Assembly: GCA_036937835.1 (NCBI GenBank)
Contig: CM072875.1
Coordinates: 11,669,001 to 11,733,000, forward strand
Length of the DNA: 64,000 nt
Reading direction: 5' to 3'
From: Pampus argenteus
Lineage: Eukaryota > Chordata > Actinopteri > Scombriformes > Stromateidae
Shown here piece after piece: positions 32,528 through 45,300 of this stretch. The position numbers were made by a program, and so were the translations under genes. Within the stretch, counting starts at the first letter, position 1; each line of letters starts with the position of its first letter. A model generated the notes under the pieces. It worked only from the letters and a program-made list of their open reading frames with translations. It was not told the DNA's origin and did no database searches.

Positions 32528-35500
32528 GTGGCAGATTAGTGTCAGAGGCTTGCTAATCCCAACTGAGAGTTATGCTCACCCCGACACCGTTCCAACCACT
32601 TATTCCTTGCTCTGTCGCCTGCACTCCCTCGACCTCAGAAACACCCATTACATGAATCGTAATCTGAGGCTGCACCATCATCACAAGCAGTTCCCACTGT
32701 CTGGTGAATTAGCTGGAGTTTACTGATTGTGAAGAGAGTCTATTTTTGGAAAAGAGCAAAGATGTTGAACTACAAAGCTATTCTACTAGCGTCTGCAGTG
32801 CATCATGCATTTAATCATGTGTTCAACAGAATTTCTTTGTCCTGTGGGTAAATGCTTGCTTGTTGCTAGAGAGACCAGAGGTCACCAGCACTGATCTCTG
32901 ACATTGATTGTAAAGTTTTGACACCCCATCATACCCAATAAGTGTCACTCAACCAATCAAACGATTCACTGACTGGTCCGTGGCGGTGCCTGCAACCAGC
33001 AGTAAGTCAGTTTATTGATCTGTGGTGACATGTACCACATCAGAGGTGACAGGGACTCTACACTTTTTCTCTCACCGAAGCTACCTATCATCTGCACAGC
33101 CACACTGAGCTAATTGGCTCTATGCCACCTTTATATCTTCCACTTTCTCCTACTTTATCTTTCTCAGGCTTTGCCCTTGTCGTCCAGCCCTCCGGTCTAT
33201 TCCCCTACTCTCATTTGAGAAAGTTGCAGAGGCTGCGGTGAATGTTAATAACGTGGGAGAGAGCTGAGTCACTCCAAGAGGTGCATTGCGCTGTGGACTG
33301 GATGGTGAGTTCACTGAAGAGTAGGATGGATCGGTCCAAGAGTATATGAAAGGTATGTCATTATAATCTTGAGTGAGGCCATAAGTCAAAAAGAGGAGAG
33401 GAGAGGAGAGGAGAGGAGAGGAGAGGAGAGGAGAGGAGAGGAGAGGAGAGGAGAGGAGAGGAGAGGAGAGGAGAGGAGAGGAGAGGAGAGGAGAGGAGAG
33501 GAGAGGAGAGGAGAGGAGAGGAGAGGAGAGGAGACTTGAAGGTTAGTATGACGCAACAGTTTCTTAGAAAGACACCTGTAAAGACATTACAAGTGAGCAG
33601 ACAAACATCTGTTGAGGTTTGATGTGCCACAACTTTCAACAAATTCAGCTGGGTGCACATCTGAGCAATATCATAGATGAGAGAAAAGAGACGTCGACAG
33701 GAAGAAAGATCAGGGAGGAAAATAGATAAAAGAGGGAGATTAGAGGAGTGCAGCAGGTCTCCGAGTGATGGGGTGATGTAAAGGACATAGCGGAGGAGAG
33801 GAAATCGACTTGTTACCTTCAATGATGTGTTTTCTGTTGAGCCCTCTCTCTGTCTCTGATCTGGAACAGGAGGGAAAGAAGTACATGTCAAGGGTGTCAA
33901 CACGCACAAACACACACGCACACACACACACACACACTCTACACTCATGCACACCCACACAACTCCCATGGATTGAAGCAGGTCATTAAGCATGCGAAAC
34001 AACAGCCTGCATAACAAACTGCATACAAATCACTGAAGAGAAATACAAGCACTCGTTGGTCTGCAGTGTGTCTGCAGCTATAAAACAATCAGTGTGTCTG
34101 TGCAGTGGCCAACACAAGGTGTATATGGTCACTGTCTCCGTCCTATGTACTGGGGATTTGCCAATGGCTATTATAATTACTCAGAATTAATTGATCTTTC
34201 TGGCAAATTGGGGGCAGTGCAATAAGGTGCAAACACAATACTGACATACAACAACATTAGAAATCTGGAGTTGTTATTCTGTCCGTTTTATGAATATGAG
34301 TCCAATATTCACTCCTTTTAGCTCAGTATCTGTTCACCTGCGAATCTTCTAAACCTTGCTTACTCTGTTGCAGTGATTTGTCATATATACCCTCACCTGT
34401 GTTTACTCAGTCATTTTTAGATTTTCCACATCGCTGCATTTTCCTTTTCCACTTTATTTCTATCTTTTATTTCTGCTCCAATGTTTTTTTTCTGTTTACT
34501 CACTGGCCTGCTATTTGTCTTGTCCTTGCTTTATTTCACACTTTTTCACACTGCCTCTCTCCATCCTGTTCCAATATAATGATGCATTACAAACACAAAA
34601 TCATCGTTCCTTCATGTAATCACGCCTTCCTGCCAAACAAGTAAGAAAATGCAATAGGAAGTAAGCGTGCAAATATCTTGGCTTTTTGCATGTTTGGATG
34701 ATGAGATGCTTGACAAGCCTTTCAGGCACGCTCACAGCTTATTTAACAGAGGTTAAGTAGTTCTTCTCTAAATCCATTCGTTATGGAGGCTGATTTAATT
34801 TGAGAGGATGAGCTTAAATTAAATTTACACAATCACATTTATGCCCTACTCTGCTGATCTAAATCAAATACTTTGATGAAGAATCGGAAAAAGTACATAG
34901 ATGTACTTGAGGAATACTTCATCATGACAGTAGACGCAGATATGACTTGTGGCAGTTTGGCGAGAAGGCAGAGGAAGGGGTGGAAGAGGGAGTTAGGACA
35001 TGGCCATGTTGTTATATGTATGTATGTATGTGTGTGTGTGTGTGTTTTCGATCCCACGTCATGCTCTGTGGCTGGCTGTTTAAATGTGTAGCCTGTTTTT
35101 GATAGATAGTCCAAGCATCTGAGGATGCAAATGCATGTGTTGGACAGACAAACACTCAGCTGCATGCACACACACTTACTTTCCTCCCCAGTAGAGCTTT
35201 GTGGTGATCACCAGGCTAGATCTCCTGAGAGGAGAGAAACATACACATCAAAAGGCCATGAAAAAGGATTTTTAAAGTTGTCCTTAAAAAGATGTGTGTA
35301 TGTGGCAGCTTGTCCATACCTATGTGTGTGCACTTTCAAGTGTACCTATCATATTTGCTTTTGATTTTAAAAGATAAAAGTGTCCACTAGTGACATCCTG
35401 CAGTGTGAAGTGGCATATGGAACTTATAAATTATCTAACATGAAGAATCACAGAGGGACTCTCTAACAAGATAGCTCCCTCACTATAAAATCCCCCATGC

Positions 35501-38500
35501 TTGAATGATCAATAATTCAAAATGGATCCATGGTTGAGGTGAAGAGAGCTAGCATGAGTTGTTGAGAATGGTGATAAATGAGTTGTTATCACTGTGTGTG
35601 TGGCAGTGCATGTATGAATCTGATTTTTCAGTGCAGTGGTACAAGCTCACTCACAGCACATTTTGACTGTTGCAACTGAATAGACATAGACATGAGTAAA
35701 CGTCCTGTTTTTATGTGACTACAATAGACAATTAATGGATTTCATGGATAGGTAGGTAGATTTCCAGCTAAGATAGGACAGATGGAAACACCTTCTGCAC
35801 CTTCCACCACCTCCATTCACCACATACAGGATGATGCTTGAAAAAGCTTAAAAAGCTTAAACCTGCACAGATAGCGTACTGTACACTATTATACGGTCAA
35901 TATCTTGATGTGGGGTGGTTTTCCTTCCAATGCAATTCATTTAAAATTTCTTCTGGACTACTTTGACCTCTTCAGGCAAAAGTAAAACACCTTCAAAAAG
36001 GAACAATCTGGGAAAGAAAAGTCATTTGACCTTTATAACCCTTGGACTGAGGTTAATCCCTGCTGAGGGCTCACCGGCCAGAAAGATTGGTAACTACTGT
36101 TTCTACCTTTGTGGCAATAGTTTCAAGAAGGCCCTGTTCCTATTTTGAAATGTCCCCAGGCACAAAGCTAACAGGATTCACACTCTGGTGTGGAAGAAGC
36201 TCAACCCTATACAGCTCCTTTGGGATAAATTGGAACATGCAGACTACAAGCGAGGTCGACACCAGAGCTCGACCTCGCTGCTAATTCCTGCTGCTAGGTT
36301 CCAAAATATTGTAGAAAAGTCATTTTTGTAATAAGATGCACACATACTGTATGGATACATACTTTAGCCATATGTTGTATATGAACGTAAATCCAAAACA
36401 TAATCTTGGAACATATTGAAACTCCTTTGCCTTGTTAAGAGGCTGTACTTTACCTCCAGCATTTTTTCTTGATGATGTTTCCCAGGATTATCTCTGCTCT
36501 GTGAAGAAAACAAAAACAAACCACAGATGTGATGCGATTAGATCTCAGGCTGACATTTCTATAAGCGCTTGTATGTGTGACGGATATCTGCAGCATGAAT
36601 ACCCGATCACGGATTAGAAGGAGTACGAGATAAAAGATAAAACGGCTGTCGTATTGTACGCCTGAATTTCACCACTAACCGTGAAATTAATATTCATCCC
36701 CGTACAGCTACAGCATGTCCTGCATTATTCACCAACACAATGTCCAGGCCTATAATGTTTGATCGAGCCGTGAACATAACATAGACTATGTAAATCAGTT
36801 AAGAGTCACGGCTACTTTTCATTTCTGGCGTTGTCAGGTGAATAATTCCTAGTCTGGGATTAAACCTTGTATCCTACGGGGAAAAAGCGCTGACAAGACC
36901 AGAAATGTGCTCTGTGAAGGTGAGATAGATAACAAATCAGAGACTTCACTTACTTTCCCCCGGAGTAGACCTCAGCCGTGTCAAAAAGGTTGACCCCACT
37001 CTCGTAGGCAATAGTCATCAGTTGCTCAGCCACCTGACAGACAAGGACCTCAGTGTGGTATAATATACATTTCAAAACAGATGGACCAGGAAATACCCTG
37101 AATGAGTATACATTTTGCTGCTGAGATTCTTCACCAGGAAAAACTGTACAGGCTGCTTGTTAACTAAAGTTGTTTACTGCTCAATATATTTCCCAGTCTA
37201 TTTTGGCCTAGTTACAGTGCCTGCAATTTATTCAGAGCCATACATGGAAAGGCCAATTTTATCATGATGACTTTCTCCTTCTGTAACCAGCTGCTGTTTT
37301 CTGTTGGTGAGTTTGTTTGTGTCTCTGCGTCTGTTTGTTAGTCCCAGTGGTCATCGGGTAGCGATGAGCTGTCTCCAGTTTGGTGTTTCCACCCCTTTCA
37401 AGGTTGCATCAAGGCACTGATCACTGGCTGGAGGAGGTCTTCCACTTGTTTAATGTGCGACAGGGAGGAATAAGACCTAACCACATGGCCTCAGTGGAAC
37501 CAACAGGAACCTAGCAGCCTCAGTTGATATTAGGGAAATGATACTGGAACGATACTGTGATCTTCTCTCACTCGGACCACTTTACAAATGGCTCCCACAG
37601 CAGCTATTGGCTGTTGCCTGTCACAACTGCTTACTAGATGTATTTGATCTATATAAATACAACAGCTGCTCATGAGCTGTGATGACTGAATGATGGATTT
37701 GACATAATGTCTTACCTCATCAGAGATCTGACCTCCAAATGTCACCCATGTGCCTGTAGAAGGAAACATTAAAGTCAAAGTTTGAAACAAATAAGCAGCA
37801 TGCAGCAGCCTCTGCATGTAAAGCCGCGCTCCCGCCAACAATGGCATTTAGTCAGGCATTAATTATTACTTTGACATTTTGGCAAGGGCAAATGACAGAA
37901 CACCCCATCCAAAAAAAGTCACAGACAAATGTTAGGGTTGAGCGTTGATTGGTAGGGCTCAACATTAATGAGATTTATGAGACATTGGCAAGCAATTGTT
38001 GGCCTTCGGTTGTCATCAGTGGCAACCAACATATAAGATAGGGACAGCAAACAGCAAAACATGCACCCCAAAATAAATATATTTTGAAACATTTGTTTCC
38101 CTGGTGCTTGTCACATGCAGCTTGTTATCTCCAACTAATAAGAAATAATGCAGGAGTTGGTGCTATTCTGAAGCCAACCACATCGCAAGTGCAGCAGAAT
38201 ATTATTGTAGGCTTAGTCTGATTTATCTAAGCTGGCAAAACGTAGAAAATAAACTATCAATTTCTGTTATTATATTATATCCCCTAGTATGCCGTTGAGG
38301 CAGTGAAACAGAAACCATTCAGATGGCAGGTGCTCTGTTTTATGTTTATGTTTTATTTAAAACCTCGTTCTTATAGCTCCAAATGTGTCGGTGCAGATAA
38401 ACAGCACCTGTCAACTGTCGAAAGCTAAAAGAGGTTTCTGATGTGTGTCTTTGAATTAACACTGTATCTCTTCACTTAACTTGGCTTCACCTTTCTTTTC

Positions 38501-38677
38501 CTCATTCTTTCCTTCTAGTCTTAAATGGGTTGACACAGATAAACAGACAGCACCTGTTATATGCCGTAAGATGAAAAGAGGCTTGATATGTTATAGATGT
38601 TGGCTATCAATAAACAACCATGCATCATGGTTCAGATTTCATCTGAGGTCAAGTGAGGTCCTCATACTTAGAGTTGT

Positions 38678-38716
<39 letters not shown>

Positions 38717-39347
38717 GAAACACTGCAATGGCGCCTGTATAACTGTACTGTATAAAGAAGCAACTGCAGGCTCTATTCTAATTTTTTGTTCAAATTTTAG
38801 TTTCACATGGAGGCTATTGTCATTGTGTCATTGTTCACTAATATAAAATAACACAGAGGCTGGTGTTAAATCTATAGCCAACTGCACCAGAAGTAACAGC
38901 AGATCAGCCTGATTAATATTATCATTTGCTGCTTTATTTTAAAACTGTAATTGCACGGTCAAGACACGGAAACACAGAATCCCACATAGAATCAATTCCA
39001 GCTGTGAAATGAACCCTTTCCTTGCTCCCGTCTACAGAAAACGGACACAGGAGGGAATCGATGTTCTGCTCAAGGGCATTACTTCATGGCTCAGACTTGC
39101 CAATATCAAGGCTTGAAGCTAATCTCTAAAATTAAAGGATGGTCTCCCTCTTGCTGCCCAATGTGGCTAAATGTTTAAAAACAAATCGCTACAGAGATAA
39201 TGAACTAACTCATTCATAGATTTTCTATCAATAGACGTGCTTCAGTATCTGGGTGTGGGAAAAGACTGCATTCTTCTTTTGCTTTGTCGAGTCTTCAAAG
39301 ACACCTTCAAACGACTTGAGACACACTAATGCAGTACAGCTGATATG

Positions 39348-39382
<35 letters not shown>

Positions 39383-42300
39383 CGCACACAAGAGATTTAC
39401 TAAATGAATCAGACCAATCAAGATGATTGAGAGTGTTTACCCTCTGTGTGCATTGAATACGGGTGATAATTGAGCAACTTGCTTGCTGAAACCAGTTCTA
39501 TTGATTAAATATTAACATGGAAAATATTAACACACAAACAGCTTTGTGTTGTCTCTCATGTGTTTCCATACATATGAAAGATGCATGAGGTTTTGAATAG
39601 GATGAAAATTATACAATTAAATTTACAAGACTATCTTCTGCTTGGCTCTACACACACACACACACACACACATGCACACACAACTCAGTTGCATTTGGAT
39701 GCTTATGAAATCATTAGACATCTAATTGAATGTACTCACCAAGCCCCAGACAGGAGACACGCAACCCAGATTTGCCCAGATTCCTATAAAGAAAATCAGA
39801 ATAAGATTATCATAACCAGTATTTAGGCTGAAGACGTCAAATTTGATTGCAATTAACTTGTTCCTTTACAAACAAAACCAAAATCTGTTTTTTCTATAAA
39901 TCGAGAGACTGAAATGAAATAACACACAGCAATTCTGCTATTGTGCAGTATAATATAAAAAAAAATTAATTATTTCTAATTTAATAACGATGTCTGGTAG
40001 CTCCTCATGTTTGATCGGGAGAACTGCTGAATGTGGGGATGACCTTTATCACATCTGCAATCGTTAATCAAATTTGAGAGATTACCGGGGGCGTGGACGG
40101 TTGATTTATTCCATCAATATGAACCTCTGGGAGAAGACGGAGGCCCTTTAAAGCCCCTGAAAAATATTCTGCTCATAATCCAATATCTGTTTGTCATACA
40201 GTGGGGAGTTTGGTTCACTACTTTTTTTGACTAGTGTTGCCTTTCATTTCACCCCCTTATTCCCTATTCAATTATCTCTTCTTATACTCAGAGCCTTTGA
40301 CATCTTCTTAGAGCAGGGAACACTTCAGTCCTCAGGCTTTATACTGTTATTGTCCTCCCCACAAAATGCAACTATGCTTGCTCTCGAGCCCTGAGGTTGT
40401 ATCATATCAGCATTTCTTAAGATCACATACATGATCTCTTTATTTCTAGCCTTCCTCAGTGTATCTACCTATTAACTGTGTAAAGGTACGCTTCCTGATA
40501 TATGCCTCCTTAATAACAGCTAATTTACATCCAGCTGATGTGGCATTGTAATACAGCACCTTCAGCTCACATTAACACCATGGGAGATAAACAAAGTCTT
40601 AAACAACCACGCATGAAATCCAACTTAGAGAGTAACTATTACACACACACACACACACACACACCTCATTCTGAGAGAAGAATTGTGTTTAAATACGTGT
40701 TTCCTGACACAGATACAACCTCCAATTACATGTGGGGATCGTACCATCCAGCAATACCGGCCTGTACCCGTTGATGGGCTAATCCAACTCTGTGCTATCT
40801 AACCATGCCCTCAGCCAATTTATTTAGAAGTCCATCACGGGGAAGCGTCAGTCATCGAGTTCAGCCGACATATGAATGCTTTGAGTGAATCACATTTGTG
40901 GATTTAAAGCTGTATTGATAACCGCATGACAGGAGAAGACTATGTGACAAATCTGACTGCGGTCACAAATCGTTGTGTTCTTGTCTCTGATATGATGTCT
41001 CTGATGGTGCAGGAGTTTGGATATCGTATCCTCTCTGATGTATTATAGAGTGAGAGCGCTGATCCATGAAACGTGTGGGGGAAGGGCTGTACTAGAGACA
41101 TACTGTGCAAATGTTGAGGAATGATCCCGGCTGCATTTAATGCAACTAAGTGTCAATACACCATCTGGGTTTTCATTGATACTGTTCTCATGTCTACAGC
41201 AGCTCATTCATGCACGCAGTATCCACAATAAACAAGCTCACAGGCACTTTCCATTTTCCAAATAAAGCTGGCTGTCGTGGCAAAAATGCTAACTTTGTTT
41301 TTGGAGATCCTCCACAAAGCTAAATTTGCAGTGTTTGTGTGCTTTTACAAACACATACAGGCTGTTGTAATGAGAGGAGAAAAACAAAAGCAGACATTCG
41401 ACAGCCGAAGAAGCCGCCTCGCCTCTGCATTCTCGTCCCCGGTGTTTTAGGAGAGCTAGGAAGCAGCGGCATTGGCCATAACTGATTATTAACCGCTCAG
41501 CCTTGCTATAGTGTATTAATAGATCTGTCCAGGTCTGGAAAGTGGGTACCAGTAGAGGCACATTTGCTAAAGAAGCTAATGATCCAGGAGATTACAGCAT
41601 GTAATTTGCAACAAAAGGAAAGAACATAAATAACTTGTAAAATGGGTGCTTGTATGTATGCGCGAGACAGAGAAAGGAAACGCAAGTGGGTGTGTGAGGA
41701 TGCAAGAGGAATGAAAGAGAGTACATTGTATTTTATATTCTAAACGGCAAAGTAAACACACAAAGGAAAAGACAACTTGTCTTTACAAACTTGCACATAA
41801 ATAACTTTGTAAAGACAGTGAGTTGTGGCGTGGTCCCTCATGCTTGGATGGTGCCTAAAAGAAGCCTTGAAGTAAAATGACAAATGACTCATTTGATGAC
41901 GCCCCCTCACACAAACCTGTCACCACTTATGAACGTCCTGCGAGCTGCTACTGTATGTAGTCTGTTCTATTCTTAGTGGATCCCCAGTTGAAATAAAAAA
42001 AGACCAAACGAACATCTGGCTGAGTTACTGTGCTTAAATCTTTGGAGGAATGACCTCTTATTGTGGGTGGATTTCTTTTCTTCTGGAAAAGTGCATACAG
42101 TATACGGTTCGCAAGTCACACCAGGGCATTTCTTATGGTTTATTTCCTGGTATCGGATCGTGCAAATCAATATTCGTCAGCTAACACGCCAAGGTGGTAA
42201 GTGAACAAATAAAACTCCTCACTCGCTGGGGATTCATGTAGACTAAGCAAACCCACACAAGCCAACCTTGATGACAACACCCACCTCCTCGGGTTCCCAC

Positions 42301-45300
42301 CGCTCCCCTGATGGCAACCATAATGTTGTTATCAAAATAATTCAGTGCAGCGGAGAAAAGGGGGGAGGCATAGTCTAAATATATCAAAGCCAGGGCCTGT
42401 GTGGGTGGGAGGAAAGTAGGGAAGTGAAATCAAGCATTTTGAGTGGAAAAATGAGTAGATCAAGTACAAAAGGGAAAGCTGTGGTAGAGTTTCTGTGGAA
42501 AGAAAAATCAGTGATCAAGTCAACAGGACTTAGAGTTGAATGAAGGAGGAAGGAGAAAACCATGGTTAGAGTGTTATAATAGGACAAAGGCATGCAGGCA
42601 GCAACCAGGAGACACTATAGCAACAGACTGAGGCTTGCAGGGTTGCAAGTTCAAGCCCCAAGTCTAAGCAGATCACACGCTCTCTCCAGATAAAGCATTA
42701 TATATGACAAAGAATAGGAAATAGGAAATGACAGACAGCTCCCTACAGGGCCCTGCACACTGTGGACGTTTGTGCGGTGTGTGTGTGTGTGTGTGTGTGC
42801 ATACAGGACTTTCTGCTTTGTTTTTCCACAGGGCGAAAGTCGACATTATTTAATTTTTTATGCAGGATACTCAGACTCTTATTCTCTAATTTAAATTTGT
42901 TCTGTGATCTGGAAGACTATTCAAAACGTTTGGACCCTTTTTCCCCCAAACTGTGATTTGACCATTGTATATGAGAAAACCGAAGAATCTCTCACAGAGT
43001 AGCTGTATCTTAAGCAGAGACACATGATTGAAGCCAGTGAACTGTGGGTTGATCCTGTATTGAAAAACATGTGGGCAGATCTGAAGTGGCTGATACAGTC
43101 CGTTGTGATTTTCAGAGCGAGCTTGGCAAAGTGGGAAGAAAAAAAAGAACCTATCATGATAACCAAAAAAACAGCATTCATAGAAATGTCACAATATCTC
43201 TTTAGGTGCAGTTCATAAAAGGAAAGAAAACAAAGTGAAAAAATCTATCTGAAATCTTGACTGGAGTTAATATAAAGGAAACAAATTGTGACAGTGGTAT
43301 CACTGTTATACACATGCCGCAGTGTTTTTTCCTGTTTTATCACTTAGAATTATCTTTGCAATTAGTCTGTTTATGGCGACCATAAAGGAGGAAATTATTA
43401 AATTGTGTTTGCAAGATGCTGGTATTATAAAATCATTATGCTACAGAAAATCATTTTAGTTGTGTCATTTAATTAAAATGCAAAGTCCATGCAAACTTCC
43501 TGCCTATTTAACTGGGCGGTTCTTATCCTCGGGGGCTTGTTTGGTTTTAGGTAGAGTGGAGCTCCACGCTACAAGGCGCAAGAGATGAGAGCTGAAGTAA
43601 ATGGTGTTGGAGCATGTTGGAGCATACAGCAAATCTATTTTGTTGAACAGTAACGGGGACTTCTGATGTATGATGTAAAACTGGAAAAAAAAACAGCAAC
43701 TTAGACAGCTGGATACACACCAGCAAACTGTGTATCAGAGCGAAAGCAACACAATGGGCTTCACACAAGCAGACATGCATGAAGTCATGCAAGCACACGC
43801 ATGCATGCACACACACATGCACCTGCACATGCACACACATGCTGGAAATTCACCACAAAAACACGCAGAGAGCAACACGTCAGCAAATAATGGATTATAG
43901 TGCATACAGACAAGTGGAACGGCAGCAGGATATCTAACTGTTCACTTTCTGTGGACAAGCAGAGGATGAATTTGCATCAGATGTCACTATAGCTGTTAAA
44001 ATGGCAGGTCTTTGAGTAATCCTCAGTCACATGAGCCTCCATACACCTTGTCTAAACCCACTGAAAGATTTGTGGCACAAAGAAAAAATCTGCAGTGTAT
44101 TCCAGCAATAGCTAAAACTATTGTACTGAATGACCAGATTTAATGAGTTAACACCTTAACATAAATCAAGAAGAGAGTTATTTCCACAACAATTCTGCAT
44201 TTAAATACTAGGTTTGAGTCTTTGGAGATCTGAAAAGTAGCTGCCCTAGGAGAAATAAACACCATAAGCAAAAACTCACTAACATAAGTATTTTTGCTTT
44301 GAGGTATGATAGCCCATTGGTTTATGAAATAGAGGGACTCAACAGAGGGGAAGATTTTTAATTAAAAGGATCAAGCTAGAGGCACAGCAGAGTCATCCAT
44401 GAATACAAGAATGACGTTCGCTCTGGGGCTGCCTCAAATAAACAAATGGGAAATTCTTATAGTTTCCTCCAAAATTTGTATAGAGCTCAAACTGTGTGTA
44501 CAAGACACTGAGTAGTTGAAATGATGGTAAAAAAAAACCACACTTGCTTTATACATTACTCACTCTTGATAAACAGATGCATACACAGCAGAGGGTGCCT
44601 CTCTGTCTGCTGGCCGCTGATAAGCCTGCATCTGAAGGAACCAACAGAAGGGATTTTTGCATGCCCATCTGTAGCACAGCTCTGAACCAACCAAGTGGAA
44701 TCTTCCCCGAACCTCCTGGACTGTCAAAAGGCCTTCTTCTGCCTAATGACCCCTACCAGGAACCAGAAATAATCTGCACAACTTGTTTTGTTCACATAGT
44801 TTTGCCATGTATATATATATGATTTCAGGAGTAAGAAGGTTGCAACTAGAGGAAACCCCGCGATTAGAACTACACTAGTGTTGGATCACCATGACAACCA
44901 AAAATGCTGTGGTGGTATTATTAGTTTATGCTCGCTCGCTCTGCACACCTCATCTTCTCATCTTCTGCTTTAACTTGCTACGCCTTCAGATGCTCTCAGT
45001 GTGCCTCGACGCATCACACATATTGTGGACATACATGCACTCATGTATGTAATGCAATGTGCCAATGCATACGCCTACAAACACACACATACACACACAC
45101 ATAAACACACACACGTTCAGACATACATTGTGCATTTATTGTAGACTTGGCTTTGCTTTAGGAGAAAGAGATTCCCAGTCCGCTGGCATCCAAAGCAAAA
45201 TAATATGATCATAAAGCAAACAGCTTTGAGTCAGAGTTTTTGAAAAAGAGAGATACAGTACAGAAAATACTTGTCAAACAGAAAGCAGGGAGGGGATGTG

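Larger units (their letters stand above)
31085..33816. other. kcnab1 intron 7
   Basis: Intron with a (TG)13 run at 32501-32526 and the long GGAGA array at 33393-33534. No other gene recognised. Confidence 0.7.
37754..39739. other. kcnab1 intron 2
   Basis: Intron with CA microsatellites at 38682-38715 and 39349-39380, and a short diverged direct repeat (about 38380-38445 and 38523-38590, shared GCAGATAAACAG/ACAGATAAACAG and AAAAGAGG). No coding content besides flanking exons. Confidence 0.65.

Noticed and set aside
33393..33534. CRISPR-like or satellite array
   Set aside because: Simple 5-bp units with no spacers; an ordinary simple-sequence repeat in a vertebrate intron.
33361..34017. 218-codon minus-strand open frame with LLSSP repeats
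   Set aside because: It is the translation of the GGAGA array plus CA repeats and contains a real kcnab1 exon (33817-33860) in another context; no independent protein evidence.
42641..42659. tRNA gene from the GTTCAA B-box motif
   Set aside because: No acceptor stem or D-arm can be paired; more likely a decayed tRNA-derived SINE.
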